64,000 nt of DNA from Phytoamicus setariae (GCF_016722925.1 NZ_JAEQNC010000001.1:248001-312000), one strand, 5' to 3'. Counted from the first letter of the stretch, positions 24,445 through 32,872 are shown. Notes: generated by a model not told the origin, from the sequence alone. Made by a program: numbers and translations.

Positions 24445-27138
24445 ATGTTAAAGGCGTATGATGCTGGGAAAAATGGGATAGCGCCGTTCAGGCGTTTCTT
24501 CACTCTGCATTACGTGCCAGCCATTGTTGCAATAATTGCGATGCTTGGAATACTTATCTACGCCGACTGGCTGAACCAAAGCGAGGTCATGCAAGCCAAG
24601 CGGAATGCCGTTTCCGACCAGGTTAGCGAAATCCGCACACGGCTGGAAAACAACATCAACGGCAATATCCAGCTGATGCGCGGCCTTGTTGCTGCGGTCG
24701 AGATCGAGCCGACGATGGAGCAGGCAGAATTTGAGCATATTGCCAGGCATGTGACCGCCAATTCCAACCAGTTCCGCAACATCGCCGTCGCACCCAATTT
24801 TGTCGTTCGAATGGTTTATCCGTTCGAGACGAACCAGCAGGTCATTGGGCTGGACTATATGCGGAACGAACGGCAAAGACCGGCCGCACTGGAAGTTCTT
24901 GACACCCAAAAAGTGGTCGTGACGGGGCCAATCAAGCTGGTGCAGGGAGGGGAAGGGCTTGTCGCACGCTTTCCTATGACCATCGAGGGGGGCTATGGAC
25001 AGAATGTGTTCTGGGGTATCACCTCGGCGGTCATGGATATGCAAGCGCTCTATCGCGATAGTGGCCTGACATCATCCACGCTTCCCATCGACGTTTCCAT
25101 TTCCACAATGCCGCGAGACGGTAGCGTTGGTGAAACATTTTTCGGCAAGCGGGATACGCCCGCTAGCGATCCGGTCAGTTCGGTGATCCGGATTGGTCAC
25201 GAAGACTGGTTGATCACGGCTGAGCCAAAGGCTGGCTGGCACCTCTCCTTCATCCAGATCTGGCGCTTCCGGCTTTTGCTGCTGTTCGGGGAATTCCTCG
25301 TGGTGTTGCCCATGCTCTGGGCCGGGCGCCTGATGGAAGAACGCCAGCGTAGCGCCCTGAAGCTTGCACAGCGTGAAGACGAAGTGAAGAGGATGTCGCA
25401 TCGCCTGCGGATCGCGCTGCAGACATCAGAGATCGGTGTTTGGGAGTACAACATCACCGCTGACCAGTTGCTGTGGGACAAGCGGATGAGGGATCTTTAC
25501 GACATCGACCAGGAGAGCGGGACGATAAGTTACGAGGATTGGCGCAGGGCCATCCATCCTGACGATGTCGATGAAGCGATGCGGAGTTTTGCCGCTTCTG
25601 TCGACAATGACGTCAACTACCGCAGCGAATTCAGGGTCGTCTGGCGCAACGGCGACATCCGCCATGTTCGCGCGATCGGTTCAATCTATCGCGACTCTAC
25701 AGGCAATCGCAAGATCGTCGGCGTCAATTGGGATGTCACCGCCGACGTCCAGCTGCAGGCGGATTTGCGCCAGGCCAAACGTCAGTCCGACGAGCAGAAC
25801 AGGGCGCTCGAGCAGGCGCGGTTGCGCATGGAAAGTGCTGCCCTGCATGATGCCCTGACCGGATTGCCGAACCGGCGCTACCTCGACCGGGTCATGGTCG
25901 AGCTCGATACGGCAAGACTGGCAGACGACATCACTATCCTGCACATCGATCTCGATCGGTTCAAGGACATCAATGATACCCTTGGCCACGCTGCGGGCGA
26001 TCGCATTTTGCGCCATTCCGCCAAGACGCTTCGGGAGAATATCCGTGAGAACGACTTCCTGGCCCGCATCGGCGGCGACGAATTCGTGATCGTATCGCGC
26101 GGCGTGGGGCTGGATCAGATATCCGCAATGGCGTCCCGCCTCATCGATGCGATCAGCAAGCCCGTCGACTACGAGGGGCACGAATGCAGGGTGGGCGCCA
26201 GCATCGGCATCGCCTGCCGCTCCAACGAGGGCGAAGGCATCGACGAACTGCTCGTCAACGCCGACATTGCTCTCTACGAAGCCAAGCGCCGTGGCCGCAA
26301 CCGGGTCGAGCATTTCACCGACACGTTGAGGCTGGTCGCCATCAACACCAAGAAGACGGCTGACGAGATCCTGCGTGGACTTGAGCAAAATGAGTTCATC
26401 GCCCATTTCCAGCCGCAGTTCGACGCCCATACGCTCGAAATTGTTGGCATCGAGGCGCTGGCCCGATGGGATCATCCGAGCAAGGGGATGCTGCCCCCCA
26501 GTGCGTTCTTGCAGATCGCCGAGAGCTTGAAAGTCGTCTCGACCATCGACGACATCATTCTCAATCAGGCGCTGTTGCAACATTATCGGCTGGCGGCAAA
26601 CGGCATCCACATCCCCAAGGTCTCGGTCAACATTTCCGCCCAGCGTCTGCGCGACGAAACCTTGCTCGACCGACTGAGGAACTTGAGTTTCCGGCCGGGC
26701 ACCTTGTCATTCGAACTGTTGGAGTCGATTTCTCTCGACGGCCATGACGGGGAACTGATTCCGCAGATCGAGAAGATCCGCGATCTTGGTATCGACATCG
26801 ATATCGATGATTTCGGCACGGGTTATGCTTCGATCGTTACCTTGTTGAAATTGACGCCCAAGCGATTGAAAATCGACCGACAGTTGATCCTCCCGATCGT
26901 CAATTCGACCTCCCAGCAGCGATTGGTCAGCTCGATCATCGAGATAGGCCGTTCGCGTGGAATCGAGATCGTCGCCGAAGGCGTCGAGACAATAGCCCAT
27001 GCCGAGATCCTGCGTGACCTCGGTTGCAATGTCCTGCAGGGATATGCACTGTCAAAGCCGCTCAGCCCGGCGCAACTGCTGGAATTTGCAAGTGAACGCC
27101 GCTGGTTCGGCAATTGGCCCGGCGCCAAGGCAGGCTAG
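24445..27138 (+). CDS. membrane CHASE-PAS-GGDEF-EAL cyclic-di-GMP signalling protein
   Basis: An 897-residue inner-membrane sensor. A first membrane segment (about 20-40, YVPAIVAIIAMLGILIYADWL) and a second (about 270-292, FRLLLLFGEFLVVLPMLWAG) enclose a periplasmic CHASE ligand-sensing domain. A PAS domain (about 320-430), GGDEF domain (about 455-615) and EAL domain (about 635-885) follow in the cytoplasm. The cyclase motif ARIGGDEFVIVS is intact with an Arg-Glu-Asn-Asp I-site five residues before it. The phosphodiesterase motif GIEALARW is intact with SVNISAQRL, IDDFGTGYAS and VAEGVET. So both activities are possible. The ATG is preferred to an upstream TTG six codons earlier. It precedes the CHASE3 kinase gene by about 180 bases on the same strand. 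Confidence 0.9.
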   Translation: MLKAYDAGKNGIAPFRRFFTLHYVPAIVAIIAMLGILIYADWLNQSEVMQAKRNAVSDQVSEIRTRLENNINGNIQLMRGLVAAVEIEPTMEQAEFEHIARHVTANSNQFRNIAVAPNFVVRMVYPFETNQQVIGLDYMRNERQRPAALEVLDTQKVVVTGPIKLVQGGEGLVARFPMTIEGGYGQNVFWGITSAVMDMQALYRDSGLTSSTLPIDVSISTMPRDGSVGETFFGKRDTPASDPVSSVIRIGHEDWLITAEPKAGWHLSFIQIWRFRLLLLFGEFLVVLPMLWAGRLMEERQRSALKLAQREDEVKRMSHRLRIALQTSEIGVWEYNITADQLLWDKRMRDLYDIDQESGTISYEDWRRAIHPDDVDEAMRSFAASVDNDVNYRSEFRVVWRNGDIRHVRAIGSIYRDSTGNRKIVGVNWDVTADVQLQADLRQAKRQSDEQNRALEQARLRMESAALHDALTGLPNRRYLDRVMVELDTARLADDITILHIDLDRFKDINDTLGHAAGDRILRHSAKTLRENIRENDFLARIGGDEFVIVSRGVGLDQISAMASRLIDAISKPVDYEGHECRVGASIGIACRSNEGEGIDELLVNADIALYEAKRRGRNRVEHFTDTLRLVAINTKKTADEILRGLEQNEFIAHFQPQFDAHTLEIVGIEALARWDHPSKGMLPPSAFLQIAESLKVVSTIDDIILNQALLQHYRLAANGIHIPKVSVNISAQRLRDETLLDRLRNLSFRPGTLSFELLESISLDGHDGELIPQIEKIRDLGIDIDIDDFGTGYASIVTLLKLTPKRLKIDRQLILPIVNSTSQQRLVSSIIEIGRSRGIEIVAEGVETIAHAEILRDLGCNVLQGYALSKPLSPAQLLEFASERRWFGNWPGAKAG

Positions 27139-27319
27139 GCAGCCTGCAGCCCCCCGAAGACCGCAGCAGCGCACATTGCCTGTGCTGGCCCGTTTCCGGC
27201 ATATCCGGTTGCATCTTGACGATTGACCGGAGTATCGTTGCCGTTGCGGCCCATGGACGAAGCAACCCGACGGCCGGATTTGGCTTTGACGTTTTGCAGC
27301 AGACTTCGAAAGTTCATGT

Positions 27320-28813
27320 ATGCCGGCAAGGAAAAAATCCCTTATTCGCTCGACATCCATTGCATTGTTATCGAGCGGTGTGGTGCTTGTCGGAATCGTC
27401 GCCTCGATGGTCTACCTCGTCTACCGGACCCAGGATTTCGTCTCTGGCGCGGTGGAGGCGCGGACGGTGCGCAGTGCGGCCGCCGACCTGCTTTTGGCCG
27501 TCCAGGACGCGGAGACCGGACAGCGCGGCTTTCTGCTGACGCAGGAGGACGCATTCCTAACGCCATATCTCGAATCCATTGGAAAGCTCGAGGAGCGGGA
27601 GGCTGAATTCGACAGGGCTCTGTCGCAGAGCGACTTCATCGCGGTGGATCCCGAGCTCATCAAGCAGACGATCAACAGCAAGATTGCCGAGCTTCGCCAG
27701 ACATTGGCGCTTGCGCAGGCCAATCGTCGCAACGAGGCGATGGAGGTCTTGCGCAGCGAATACGGTCTCAGGCTGATGGCTGACATCCGCGCGGAGCTGT
27801 CAGGGATCATCGAAGCCTCGGATGCCCGGATCGAAAGCCAGCTTACGACACAGGTGGAACTGGCCACGCTGCTGCGTTTGGCAACCGTCGTCGGCGCAAT
27901 CCTCATCGTGTGCATCATGATTGCGGTGATTGCCGTTATGCGTCGGTATGTGCTCGAGATCCTGGCTGCGCGCGTGGAACTGGAAGGGTTGAATGCCAGC
28001 CTGGAGGAACGGGTCAGGGAGCGCACACAGGACGTGCTTGCCGCCAACCAGGAGATCCAGCGTTATACCTACATAGTCACCCACGATCTTCGGGCGCCGC
28101 TCGTCAATATAATGGGTTTTACCAGCGAACTCGACGCCGCGCTGAAAGCCATCTCCACCTATTTTAATACCGCTGACAATCTCGATCCGCAGGCTAAGGA
28201 AGCGGCGGAGCACGCGGTCAGTGAGGACCTGCCCGAGGCCATCGGTTTCATCCGCTCCTCCACGAGCAAAATGGATGCCCTGATCAGTGCCATCCTCAAG
28301 ATCTCGCGCGACGGTCGCCGAGATCTGAAGCCTGAGACGATCGATCTGGAAAGCCTCATCAATTCGGCAACGCAGACCATTCGCCACCAGGTTTCCGATG
28401 CGAACGGTGAGATTGAGATTTCCATAGGCGTGCGACAGATCGTTTCCGACCGTTTTTCCATCGAACAGGTCATCGCCAATCTCCTCGATAACGCCGCCAA
28501 ATACAAGGAGCCGTCGCGGCCGCTGCGGTTGTCGATAAGAACCTATGTCGTAAACCGTTTGACGGTCGGCATCGAGGTGGCGGACAACGGCCGTGGTATT
28601 TCCGATGGCGACCGCGAACGTGTTTTCGAGCTTTTTCGTCGTGCCGGCGTGCAGGATAGTCCGGGGGAAGGGATCGGGCTTGCGCATGTCCGTTCGCTCT
28701 TGCGCAACATGGGTGGTGACATCGAGTTGCGATCCGAGATTGGTAAAGGAACGACATTCATGATACGCCTGCCTCTGAATCTCGACGCTGTTTTGAGGAG
28801 TGCCAGACCATGA
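27320..28813 (+). CDS. CHASE3-domain sensor histidine kinase
   Basis: A 497-residue membrane kinase. TM1 is at about residues 12-35, a periplasmic CHASE3 domain at about 36-176 (AETGQRGFLLT is its characteristic motif), and TM2 at about 182-208. A coiled-coil linker (ELEGLNASLEERVRERTQDVLAANQEIQRY) leads to the phospho-acceptor His255 in THDLRAPLVNI. The HATPase domain has the N box (VIANLLDNAAKY), the G1 box (VADNGRGI) and GEGIGLAHV. The build is that of phytochrome-like or cyanobacterial-type kinases that phosphorylate single-domain regulators. The next gene, a single-domain receiver, overlaps its stop by 4 bases and is surely its partner. The sensed signal is unknown. Confidence 0.9.
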   Translation: MPARKKSLIRSTSIALLSSGVVLVGIVASMVYLVYRTQDFVSGAVEARTVRSAAADLLLAVQDAETGQRGFLLTQEDAFLTPYLESIGKLEEREAEFDRALSQSDFIAVDPELIKQTINSKIAELRQTLALAQANRRNEAMEVLRSEYGLRLMADIRAELSGIIEASDARIESQLTTQVELATLLRLATVVGAILIVCIMIAVIAVMRRYVLEILAARVELEGLNASLEERVRERTQDVLAANQEIQRYTYIVTHDLRAPLVNIMGFTSELDAALKAISTYFNTADNLDPQAKEAAEHAVSEDLPEAIGFIRSSTSKMDALISAILKISRDGRRDLKPETIDLESLINSATQTIRHQVSDANGEIEISIGVRQIVSDRFSIEQVIANLLDNAAKYKEPSRPLRLSIRTYVVNRLTVGIEVADNGRGISDGDRERVFELFRRAGVQDSPGEGIGLAHVRSLLRNMGGDIELRSEIGKGTTFMIRLPLNLDAVLRSARP

Positions 28814-29244
28814 TGGCCGCAGGCAAAGAAGTGACGATCGTCATGATAGAAGACGACGAGGGTCACGCCAGGCTGATCGAGAAAAATGTGCGGCGTGCCG
28901 GAGTAAACAACCCGATCATGCCGTTCACCAATGGAAACTCGGCTCTCGACTTCATCCTTGGCCATGACCGCAGCGGCGAGAACTTCAATCGCTATCTGCT
29001 GATCCTGTTGGACCTGAACCTTCCCGACATGTCGGGCATCGATGTCCTCGAGCGGGTCAAGTCCAATCCCCATACCAAGCGCCTGCCGGTGATAATTCTG
29101 ACGACGACTGACGACGAGCGGGAAATCCAGAAGTGCTACGATCTCGGCGCCAATGTCTATATCACCAAGCCGGTTGACTATGACAGCTTCGCCCACGCGA
29201 TACGCCAATTGGGTCTGTTCTTTTCAGTAATGCAAGTTCCTTGA
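28810..29244 (+). CDS. single-domain response regulator (Rcp1-like receiver)
   Basis: A 144-residue stand-alone receiver. The acidic pocket is in IEDDEGHARL, the phospho-acceptor is Asp68 in LLDLNLPDMSG, the Thr is in ILTTTDDE, and Lys is in YITKPVDYD. There is no output domain, so it passes phosphate or binds a partner. The insert between beta3 and the Asp (DFILGHDRSGENFNRYL) is typical of the Rcp1 group served by phytochrome-like kinases. It overlaps the kinase gene (ATGA) and is followed after 14 bases by the receiver-kinase gene, giving a three-gene phosphorelay operon. Confidence 0.9.
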   Translation: MMAAGKEVTIVMIEDDEGHARLIEKNVRRAGVNNPIMPFTNGNSALDFILGHDRSGENFNRYLLILLDLNLPDMSGIDVLERVKSNPHTKRLPVIILTTTDDEREIQKCYDLGANVYITKPVDYDSFAHAIRQLGLFFSVMQVP

Positions 29245-29258
29245 TGGTGTGACGGCGA

Positions 29259-30293
29259 ATGACGAAAAAGCTGCTGTATATCGATGACGATTTCGGACTG
29301 GTTCGTCTGGCGCAGAAGGCCTTCGACCGTGCGGGTTACGAGGTGGTGCACGCGTCAGATCCGGAGATGGGGCTGGTGCGCCTCGCCGAAGGCGACATAT
29401 CGGGGATCATCCTCGATCACTATCTGCAAAGCTATACGGGACTGTCTTTTCTGGAGGAGCTCAACCGTCGGGGAATTCCTACGCCGGTCGTCTACGTCAC
29501 GGGCTCCAGCGAGGCCAAGATTGCAATCGAGGCATTGAAGGCGGGCGCTGCCGACTACGTGATCAAAACGGTCGGTGATGAGTTCTGGCCGTTGTTGCTC
29601 AACTCCATCGAGCAGGCGCTGGAAAACGCGGAACTTCGTGCCGCGCGCCAGCTTGCGGAGCAGGAAATCCTAGCGGCAAAGGAGCGGGCAGAAATTCTGT
29701 TGGCGGAAGTCAATCATCGCGTCGCCAACAGCCTGGCGCTGGTGGCCGCCTTGATCCGGCTGCAGGTTTCGACAACCGAAGATGCCGCTGTCAAGAATGC
29801 GCTGGCCGAAACGCAGGCGCGCATTTCGGCAATCGCCGGCATGCATCGCAGTCTCTATACTTCGGATGATGTTCGCAGTGTGGATATGAACCGCTATCTA
29901 TCGGCGCTGGTCTCGGATATTGCGCAGACGATGTCGAAGGACGGGCAGGAGCTGAATATCGAGTGTTCGCTCGATTCGATTGCCGTTTCGTCCGATAGGG
30001 CGGTTTCTGCTGGCATGATCGTGACAGAGCTCCTGACCAATGCGATTAAATATGCCTATCCCGATGGCGCGGCTGGTGCCATCCGGGTGAAGCTGGAGCG
30101 CATTCGCGACAGCGAGGCATTGCTGGTGGTGGAGGATGACGGGGCGGGCTACAATGTCGACAGCCCCGCTCAGGGAACGGGGCTGGGCTCCCGTATTGTT
30201 GCTTCGATGGCCAAGTCGATCGGCGATGGCATACGTTACGTGCCATTGGAAAGCGGCACGCGGGCCGAGGTCCATCTTAGCCTGCATCCCTGA
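29259..30293 (+). CDS. hybrid receiver-HWE/HisKA_2 histidine kinase
   Basis: A 344-residue soluble protein. A receiver domain (1-120, phospho-acceptor Asp53 in ILDHYLQSYTG) is followed by a coiled linker and a HisKA_2/HWE-type kinase core. The His box is AEVNHRVANSLAL with His153; Ala replaces the usual Lys. The HATPase N box is TELLTNAIKYAYP, and ATP-loop residues VVEDDGAGYN and GTGLGSRIV are intact. HWE-class kinases phosphorylate PhyR in the alphaproteobacterial general stress response. This gene faces ecfG just 60 bases away, which makes it a candidate input from the kinase-receiver pair upstream to PhyR. That link is inference. Confidence 0.87.
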   Translation: MTKKLLYIDDDFGLVRLAQKAFDRAGYEVVHASDPEMGLVRLAEGDISGIILDHYLQSYTGLSFLEELNRRGIPTPVVYVTGSSEAKIAIEALKAGAADYVIKTVGDEFWPLLLNSIEQALENAELRAARQLAEQEILAAKERAEILLAEVNHRVANSLALVAALIRLQVSTTEDAAVKNALAETQARISAIAGMHRSLYTSDDVRSVDMNRYLSALVSDIAQTMSKDGQELNIECSLDSIAVSSDRAVSAGMIVTELLTNAIKYAYPDGAAGAIRVKLERIRDSEALLVVEDDGAGYNVDSPAQGTGLGSRIVASMAKSIGDGIRYVPLESGTRAEVHLSLHP

Positions 30294-30353
30294 ACATTTC
30301 CCGCCGAAGGGTGAGTTTTGATATACTTTTCCCGCTGATGGCTATGCGTCGCG

Positions 30354-30920
30354 TTAGTTTATGAATGGCCGTCCGGTCACTGCGAGAGCGCCTGAATCCG
30401 GGCCATAATCCCCATCGCCTTCGATGTTGAGCAATTCGGTAAGGCGAGTTCTTGCGCGGTTGACGCGGCTTTTGATCGTGCCGATTGCACATCCGCAGAT
30501 CTCGGCCGCTTCTTCATAGGAAAAGCCAGTGGCGCCGATCAGGATGATTGCCTCGCGTTGGTCGTCGGGCAATTTTTCCAATGCAATCTTGAAATCACTG
30601 AAATCCAGAGCACCGTACTGACCGGGGTGGCTGGCGAGTTGTTCCGTGTAGTAACCGTCCGAATCCTGTATTTCCCGCCCGCTTTTTCGGATCTGGCTAT
30701 AGAATTCGTTGCGCAGGATGGTGAAAAGCCAGGCTTTCATGTTTGTTCCGGGCTCGAAGGATGTTTTCTTCGCCCAGGCTTTCATGATGGTGTCCTGTAC
30801 CAGATCGTCAGCTCTGTCGTGTCGACCGCTCAGCGAAACGGCAAAGGCGCGCAGACTGCCGAGGCAGCCGAGCATGGTACGTTTGAAATCATCGTCCAGC
30901 GCTTCGGCGGCTGTGGTCAT
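30354..30920 (-). CDS. ecfG: extracytoplasmic-function sigma factor EcfG (general stress response)
   Basis: A 188-residue ECF sigma factor of the EcfG (ECF15) group. Region 2 has DDLVQDTIMKAW, WLFTILRNEFYSQIRK. Region 4 has LPDDQREAIILIGATGFSYEEAAEICGCAIGTIKSRVNRARTRL. It directs RNA polymerase to GGAAC-N16/17-CGTT promoters when released by NepR. It overlaps nepR by 4 bases (ATGA), so antagonist and sigma are made together. An EcfG promoter in front of nepR gives positive autoregulation. Equivalent to rpoE2 of Sinorhizobium meliloti. Confidence 0.95.
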   Translation of the reverse strand: MTTAAEALDDDFKRTMLGCLGSLRAFAVSLSGRHDRADDLVQDTIMKAWAKKTSFEPGTNMKAWLFTILRNEFYSQIRKSGREIQDSDGYYTEQLASHPGQYGALDFSDFKIALEKLPDDQREAIILIGATGFSYEEAAEICGCAIGTIKSRVNRARTRLTELLNIEGDGDYGPDSGALAVTGRPFIN

Positions 30921-31114
30921 TTTCCGGATTCCTCAGCGGAGGCCTGTCGTGCCGCGGCTTGCTCGGCTTGATCCAGCTTTTCAAGAAGGTCCAGCAGGCG
31001 ATCCGGGATCGCCTCGTTTTGCAGGGAATCGTAGTACTGCCTCAGCTTTCGGGGTATTTCCTCAATCGGTGCCGGCAGTCCCGCTTCATCTGCTGATTTC
31101 ATGTAATTTGCCAT
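30917..31114 (-). CDS. nepR: anti-sigma factor NepR
   Basis: A 65-residue NepR. The conserved core IEEIPRKLRQYYDSLQNEAIPDRLLDLLEKLDQAE carries the helices that bind region 2 and 4 of EcfG. In the unstressed cell NepR holds EcfG; phosphorylated PhyR mimics the sigma factor and takes NepR away. It is the first gene of the nepR-ecfG pair, overlaps ecfG by 4 bases, and is preceded by an EcfG-type promoter about 50 bases upstream. The charged Gln/Ala-rich tail is typical. Start is the first ATG; a second four codons later is possible. Confidence 0.93.
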   Translation of the reverse strand: MANYMKSADEAGLPAPIEEIPRKLRQYYDSLQNEAIPDRLLDLLEKLDQAEQAAARQASAEESGK

Positions 31115-31162
31115 TATCGTTGTGCTCGTATCAGTGCGAATTTGTTTTCGGCATTGGTCCTA

Positions 31163-31187
31163 AACGATTGGAATATGGAAATGTTCC
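31163..31187 (-). promoter_or_regulatory. EcfG-type promoter before nepR-ecfG
   Basis: On the minus strand the site reads GGAAC, 16 bases, CGTT (plus strand AACG at 31163-31166 and GTTCC at 31183-31187). It lies 49-73 bases ahead of the nepR start. Exact match to the EcfG consensus means that the sigma factor should drive its own synthesis. Confidence 0.85.
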
Positions 31188-31310
31188 AATGCTCTGGAAT
31201 ATAATGCATGGCGCGTTCCTTATTGTCGGCAGGTCGCCCTTGCCGACCTAAAAGAGGAACAAATCCGAAAGGAGCACATTTCTATCATGTGTGACAACAA
31301 GGAGATGATC

Positions 31311-31475
31311 ATGCTGTATTACGCTCTGCTTTTTCTGGTAGTTGCCGTCATTGCCGGCGTCCTCGGCTTTTCGGGCATCGCAGGAACGTCGGCCGGCATC
31401 GCACAGATCCTGTTCTTTCTTTTCCTGGCACTTCTTGCGGTGTCGCTGATCCTAAAGGCGATCCGCAGCGTTTGA
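31311..31475 (+). CDS. DUF1328 small membrane protein (YtjA-like)
   Basis: A 54-residue protein with two membrane helices ([19 protein letters not shown] and [20 protein letters not shown]), separated by [11 protein letters not shown], the DUF1328 signature. Three in-frame ATGs are available; I choose the one 6 bases after AAGGAG. Members are widespread small inner-membrane proteins of unknown function, often seen in stress regulons. It is divergent from nepR, and no EcfG promoter match was found in front of it; a GGAAC at about 31256 lacks a -10 partner. Confidence 0.8.
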   Translation: MLYYALLFLVVAVIAGVLGFSGIAGTSAGIAQILFFLFLALLAVSLILKAIRSV

Positions 31476-31501
31476 CGCAGTCAGGAATGGAGGCGGAGAT
31501 G

Positions 31502-31525
31502 GCCGGGTCATGCGCCCGGCTTTTT
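31502..31525 (+). terminator. intrinsic terminator after the DUF1328 gene
   Basis: A GCCGGG/CCCGGC stem with a 7-base loop followed by TTTTT, 27 bases after the stop codon. Confidence 0.8.
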
Positions 31526-31560
31526 GTTGGCTCAGTCCGGGCCAGACGGACGTAGAAAAA

Positions 31561-31587
31561 AAGCGGCATCGCCTGGCGATGCCGCTT
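31561..31587 (-). terminator. intrinsic terminator of the csbD-like gene, bidirectional
   Basis: A perfect 13-base stem (AAGCGGCATCGCC and its complement, one-base loop) between facing genes. On the minus strand it is followed by a run of T, so it ends the CsbD transcript; it can also back up the terminator on the plus strand. Confidence 0.88.
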
Positions 31588-31613
31588 CAATTAGTGAGTT
31601 CGGGCAATTGGGC

Positions 31614-31811
31614 TTATGCGTTGCCCAGCCAGCGATCGATTTCCTTTTCGGCGTCGTCCTGGGCCTTGCCATAACGCTCCTGGAGTTTGCCCGCGAGTTG
31701 TTTGCGATTGCCGGCAATCACATCCAGATCGTCGCCGGTCAGCTTGCCCCACTGCTCCTGGATCTTGCCTTTGGCCTGTTCCCAATTACCTTCGACTTGG
31801 TTCCAGTTCAT
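31614..31811 (-). CDS. CsbD-family stress protein
   Basis: A 65-residue hydrophilic protein with the CsbD-like signature: MNWNQVEGNWEQAKGKIQEQWGKLTGDDLD, then GNRKQLAGKLQERYGKAQDDAEKEID. These are small, highly expressed, stress-induced proteins of unknown action. An EcfG-type promoter lies about 58 bases upstream on the same strand, and an intrinsic terminator follows, so it is a single-gene unit of the general stress regulon. Confidence 0.93.
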   Translation of the reverse strand: MNWNQVEGNWEQAKGKIQEQWGKLTGDDLDVIAGNRKQLAGKLQERYGKAQDDAEKEIDRWLGNA

Positions 31812-31868
31812 GGTCTTTCCTTTCGAATGCTATTGCGTTGTATGGGCGAACGGTCGCTCCGCAATAAG

Positions 31869-31894
31869 AACGAACCCAGTCGCGGTAGGGTTCC
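31869..31894 (-). promoter_or_regulatory. EcfG-type promoter before csbD-like gene
   Basis: On the minus strand GGAAC, 17 bases, CGTT (plus strand AACG at 31869-31872, GTTCC at 31890-31894). It lies 58-83 bases upstream of the csbD-like start. Exact consensus. Confidence 0.82.
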
Positions 31895-32092
31895 CTGACA
31901 AATAGTTCACATTGCGTGTGTTCTGCCTAGAACCAAACCGGGAGAGGTACGTTGAAGCGGTTGCGGGACGCGCGGATTGCCCTCATTCGTTGCTCTGCCA
32001 AGGCGCCGCAATTGCCCCCGCACGCTGGCGTCTTATTTGAGGGAACCGTTCCCTTTTGCTCTCACCGAAGCGCGGCTGGTCGTCTGGCGACT

Positions 32093-32117
32093 GGAACAAT
32101 ACGTCTCAAAGGACGTT
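32093..32117 (+). promoter_or_regulatory. EcfG-type promoter before the DUF3309 group
   Basis: GGAAC at 32093-32097, 16 bases, CGTT at 32114-32117. It lies about 100 bases ahead of the DUF3309 gene and probably drives it and the following four genes (26-residue peptide, DUF883 protein, holin-like protein). Exact consensus. Confidence 0.82.
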
Positions 32118-32217
32118 GCAGTATCAAGCCGGAAGCGATGCAAGTCCTCTTCGGCGGCAAATGGAAAACCATCAGCCCGGTGGCCTGCAGGAGCCGCCTG
32201 ACGAAAGGACCGAAGTT

Positions 32218-32376
32218 ATGACGATTACGACCATTCTCATAATCGTGCTGATACTCCTGCTAATAGGAGCCCTGCCAACTTGGCCGCATTCCCGCAATTG
32301 GAACTACGGTCCGACCGGGCTGATCGGAACGATCCTCATCATTGTCGTCATCCTGATGTTGATGAAGGTCATCTGA
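32218..32376 (+). CDS. DUF3309 small membrane protein
   Basis: A 52-residue protein with two membrane segments: TTILIIVLILLLIGALP and LIGTILIIVVILMLMKVI, separated by the conserved WPHSRNWNYGPTG. That middle motif identifies the DUF3309 family. Function is unknown; copies occur beside general stress genes in many rhizobia. It sits about 100 bases after an EcfG-type promoter. It overlaps a longer open frame in another register that starts upstream without a ribosome site. Confidence 0.85.
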   Translation: MTITTILIIVLILLLIGALPTWPHSRNWNYGPTGLIGTILIIVVILMLMKVI

Positions 32377-32403
32377 CCCGGTACGCTCATGAGGAGAGAA
32401 GCA

Positions 32404-32484
32404 ATGAAACCCATTCTACTCTGGATTATCGGCATACCTATCCAGGTGATCATCCTTCTGTATCTGCTCGGATGGGTAAACTGA
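32404..32484 (+). CDS. 26-residue hydrophobic peptide
   Basis: A very short gene with a clear ribosome site (AGGAGAGAAGC) and the product MKPILLWIIGIPIQVIILLY plus LLGWVN. It is one membrane helix with a Pro kink and too short for usual ORF cut-offs. Its place between DUF3309 and the DUF883 gene, in frame with its own ribosome site and the same strand, supports that it is real. I believe related tiny peptides occur in rhizobial stress loci but cannot name a family. Confidence 0.6.
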   Translation: MKPILLWIIGIPIQVIILLYLLGWVN

Positions 32485-32527
32485 GCCGACACATCTCGCA
32501 TCGATTGACGTTTGAGGAGATAACAAA

Positions 32528-32872
32528 ATGGCTGTAAGCAAAGCCCCCCAGGAAGCCCTGAAGTCCAATGGTTCGCAGGCATCGACGGCAGAAATCGAAG
32601 AACGTATTGAAGAACTGCGGGGCGAAGTCGCTGCGTTGACGAAGGCGCTCGCCGATTTCGGGGTAGCCAAGGCCGATGACTATCGTGCTGGTCTCGACCG
32701 ACTTGCCGCGGATGTCAAGCAAGCCTCGGCACAGGCCTTTCAATCAGCAAAGGACGAGGCGGTATCGCTTGAGCAGAGTCTCGAAACCCAGATCCGCAGC
32801 CGGCCGCTGCACGCTGTCGGAATCGCCGTCGGCATCGGCTTCCTTGCGGCACTCCTGACACGGCGCGGATGA
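32528..32872 (+). CDS. DUF883 (ElaB/YqjD-like) membrane-anchored protein
   Basis: A 114-residue protein. An amphipathic coiled region (STAEIEERIEELRGEVAALTKALADFG) is followed by a second helical stretch and a C-terminal membrane helix (LHAVGIAVGIGFLAALL) ending in TRRG. That is the layout of ElaB/YqjD, which bind ribosomes and sit in the inner membrane in stationary phase. The start follows GAGGAGATAAC. The gene overlaps the next one by 4 bases, so the two are a unit. Confidence 0.85.
   Translation: MAVSKAPQEALKSNGSQASTAEIEERIEELRGEVAALTKALADFGVAKADDYRAGLDRLAADVKQASAQAFQSAKDEAVSLEQSLETQIRSRPLHAVGIAVGIGFLAALLTRRG

Larger units (their letters stand above)
31812..32217. other. divergent stress-gene intergenic region
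   Basis: A 406-base gap between csbD-like and the DUF3309 group. It holds two EcfG-type promoter matches pointing outwards (listed separately). Short open frames between 31952 and 32221 on the plus strand have no ribosome site or family likeness and I do not call them. A GGAACCGTTCCC palindrome at 32042-32053 has no function I recognise. Confidence 0.6.

Noticed and set aside
31250-31280. GGAAC upstream of the DUF1328 gene as a fifth EcfG promoter
   Set aside because: No CGTT occurs 16-17 bases downstream; the bases there read ATTT.
31952-32221. 89-codon frame before the DUF3309 gene
   Set aside because: No ribosome site; product lacks pattern; an EcfG promoter lies inside it.
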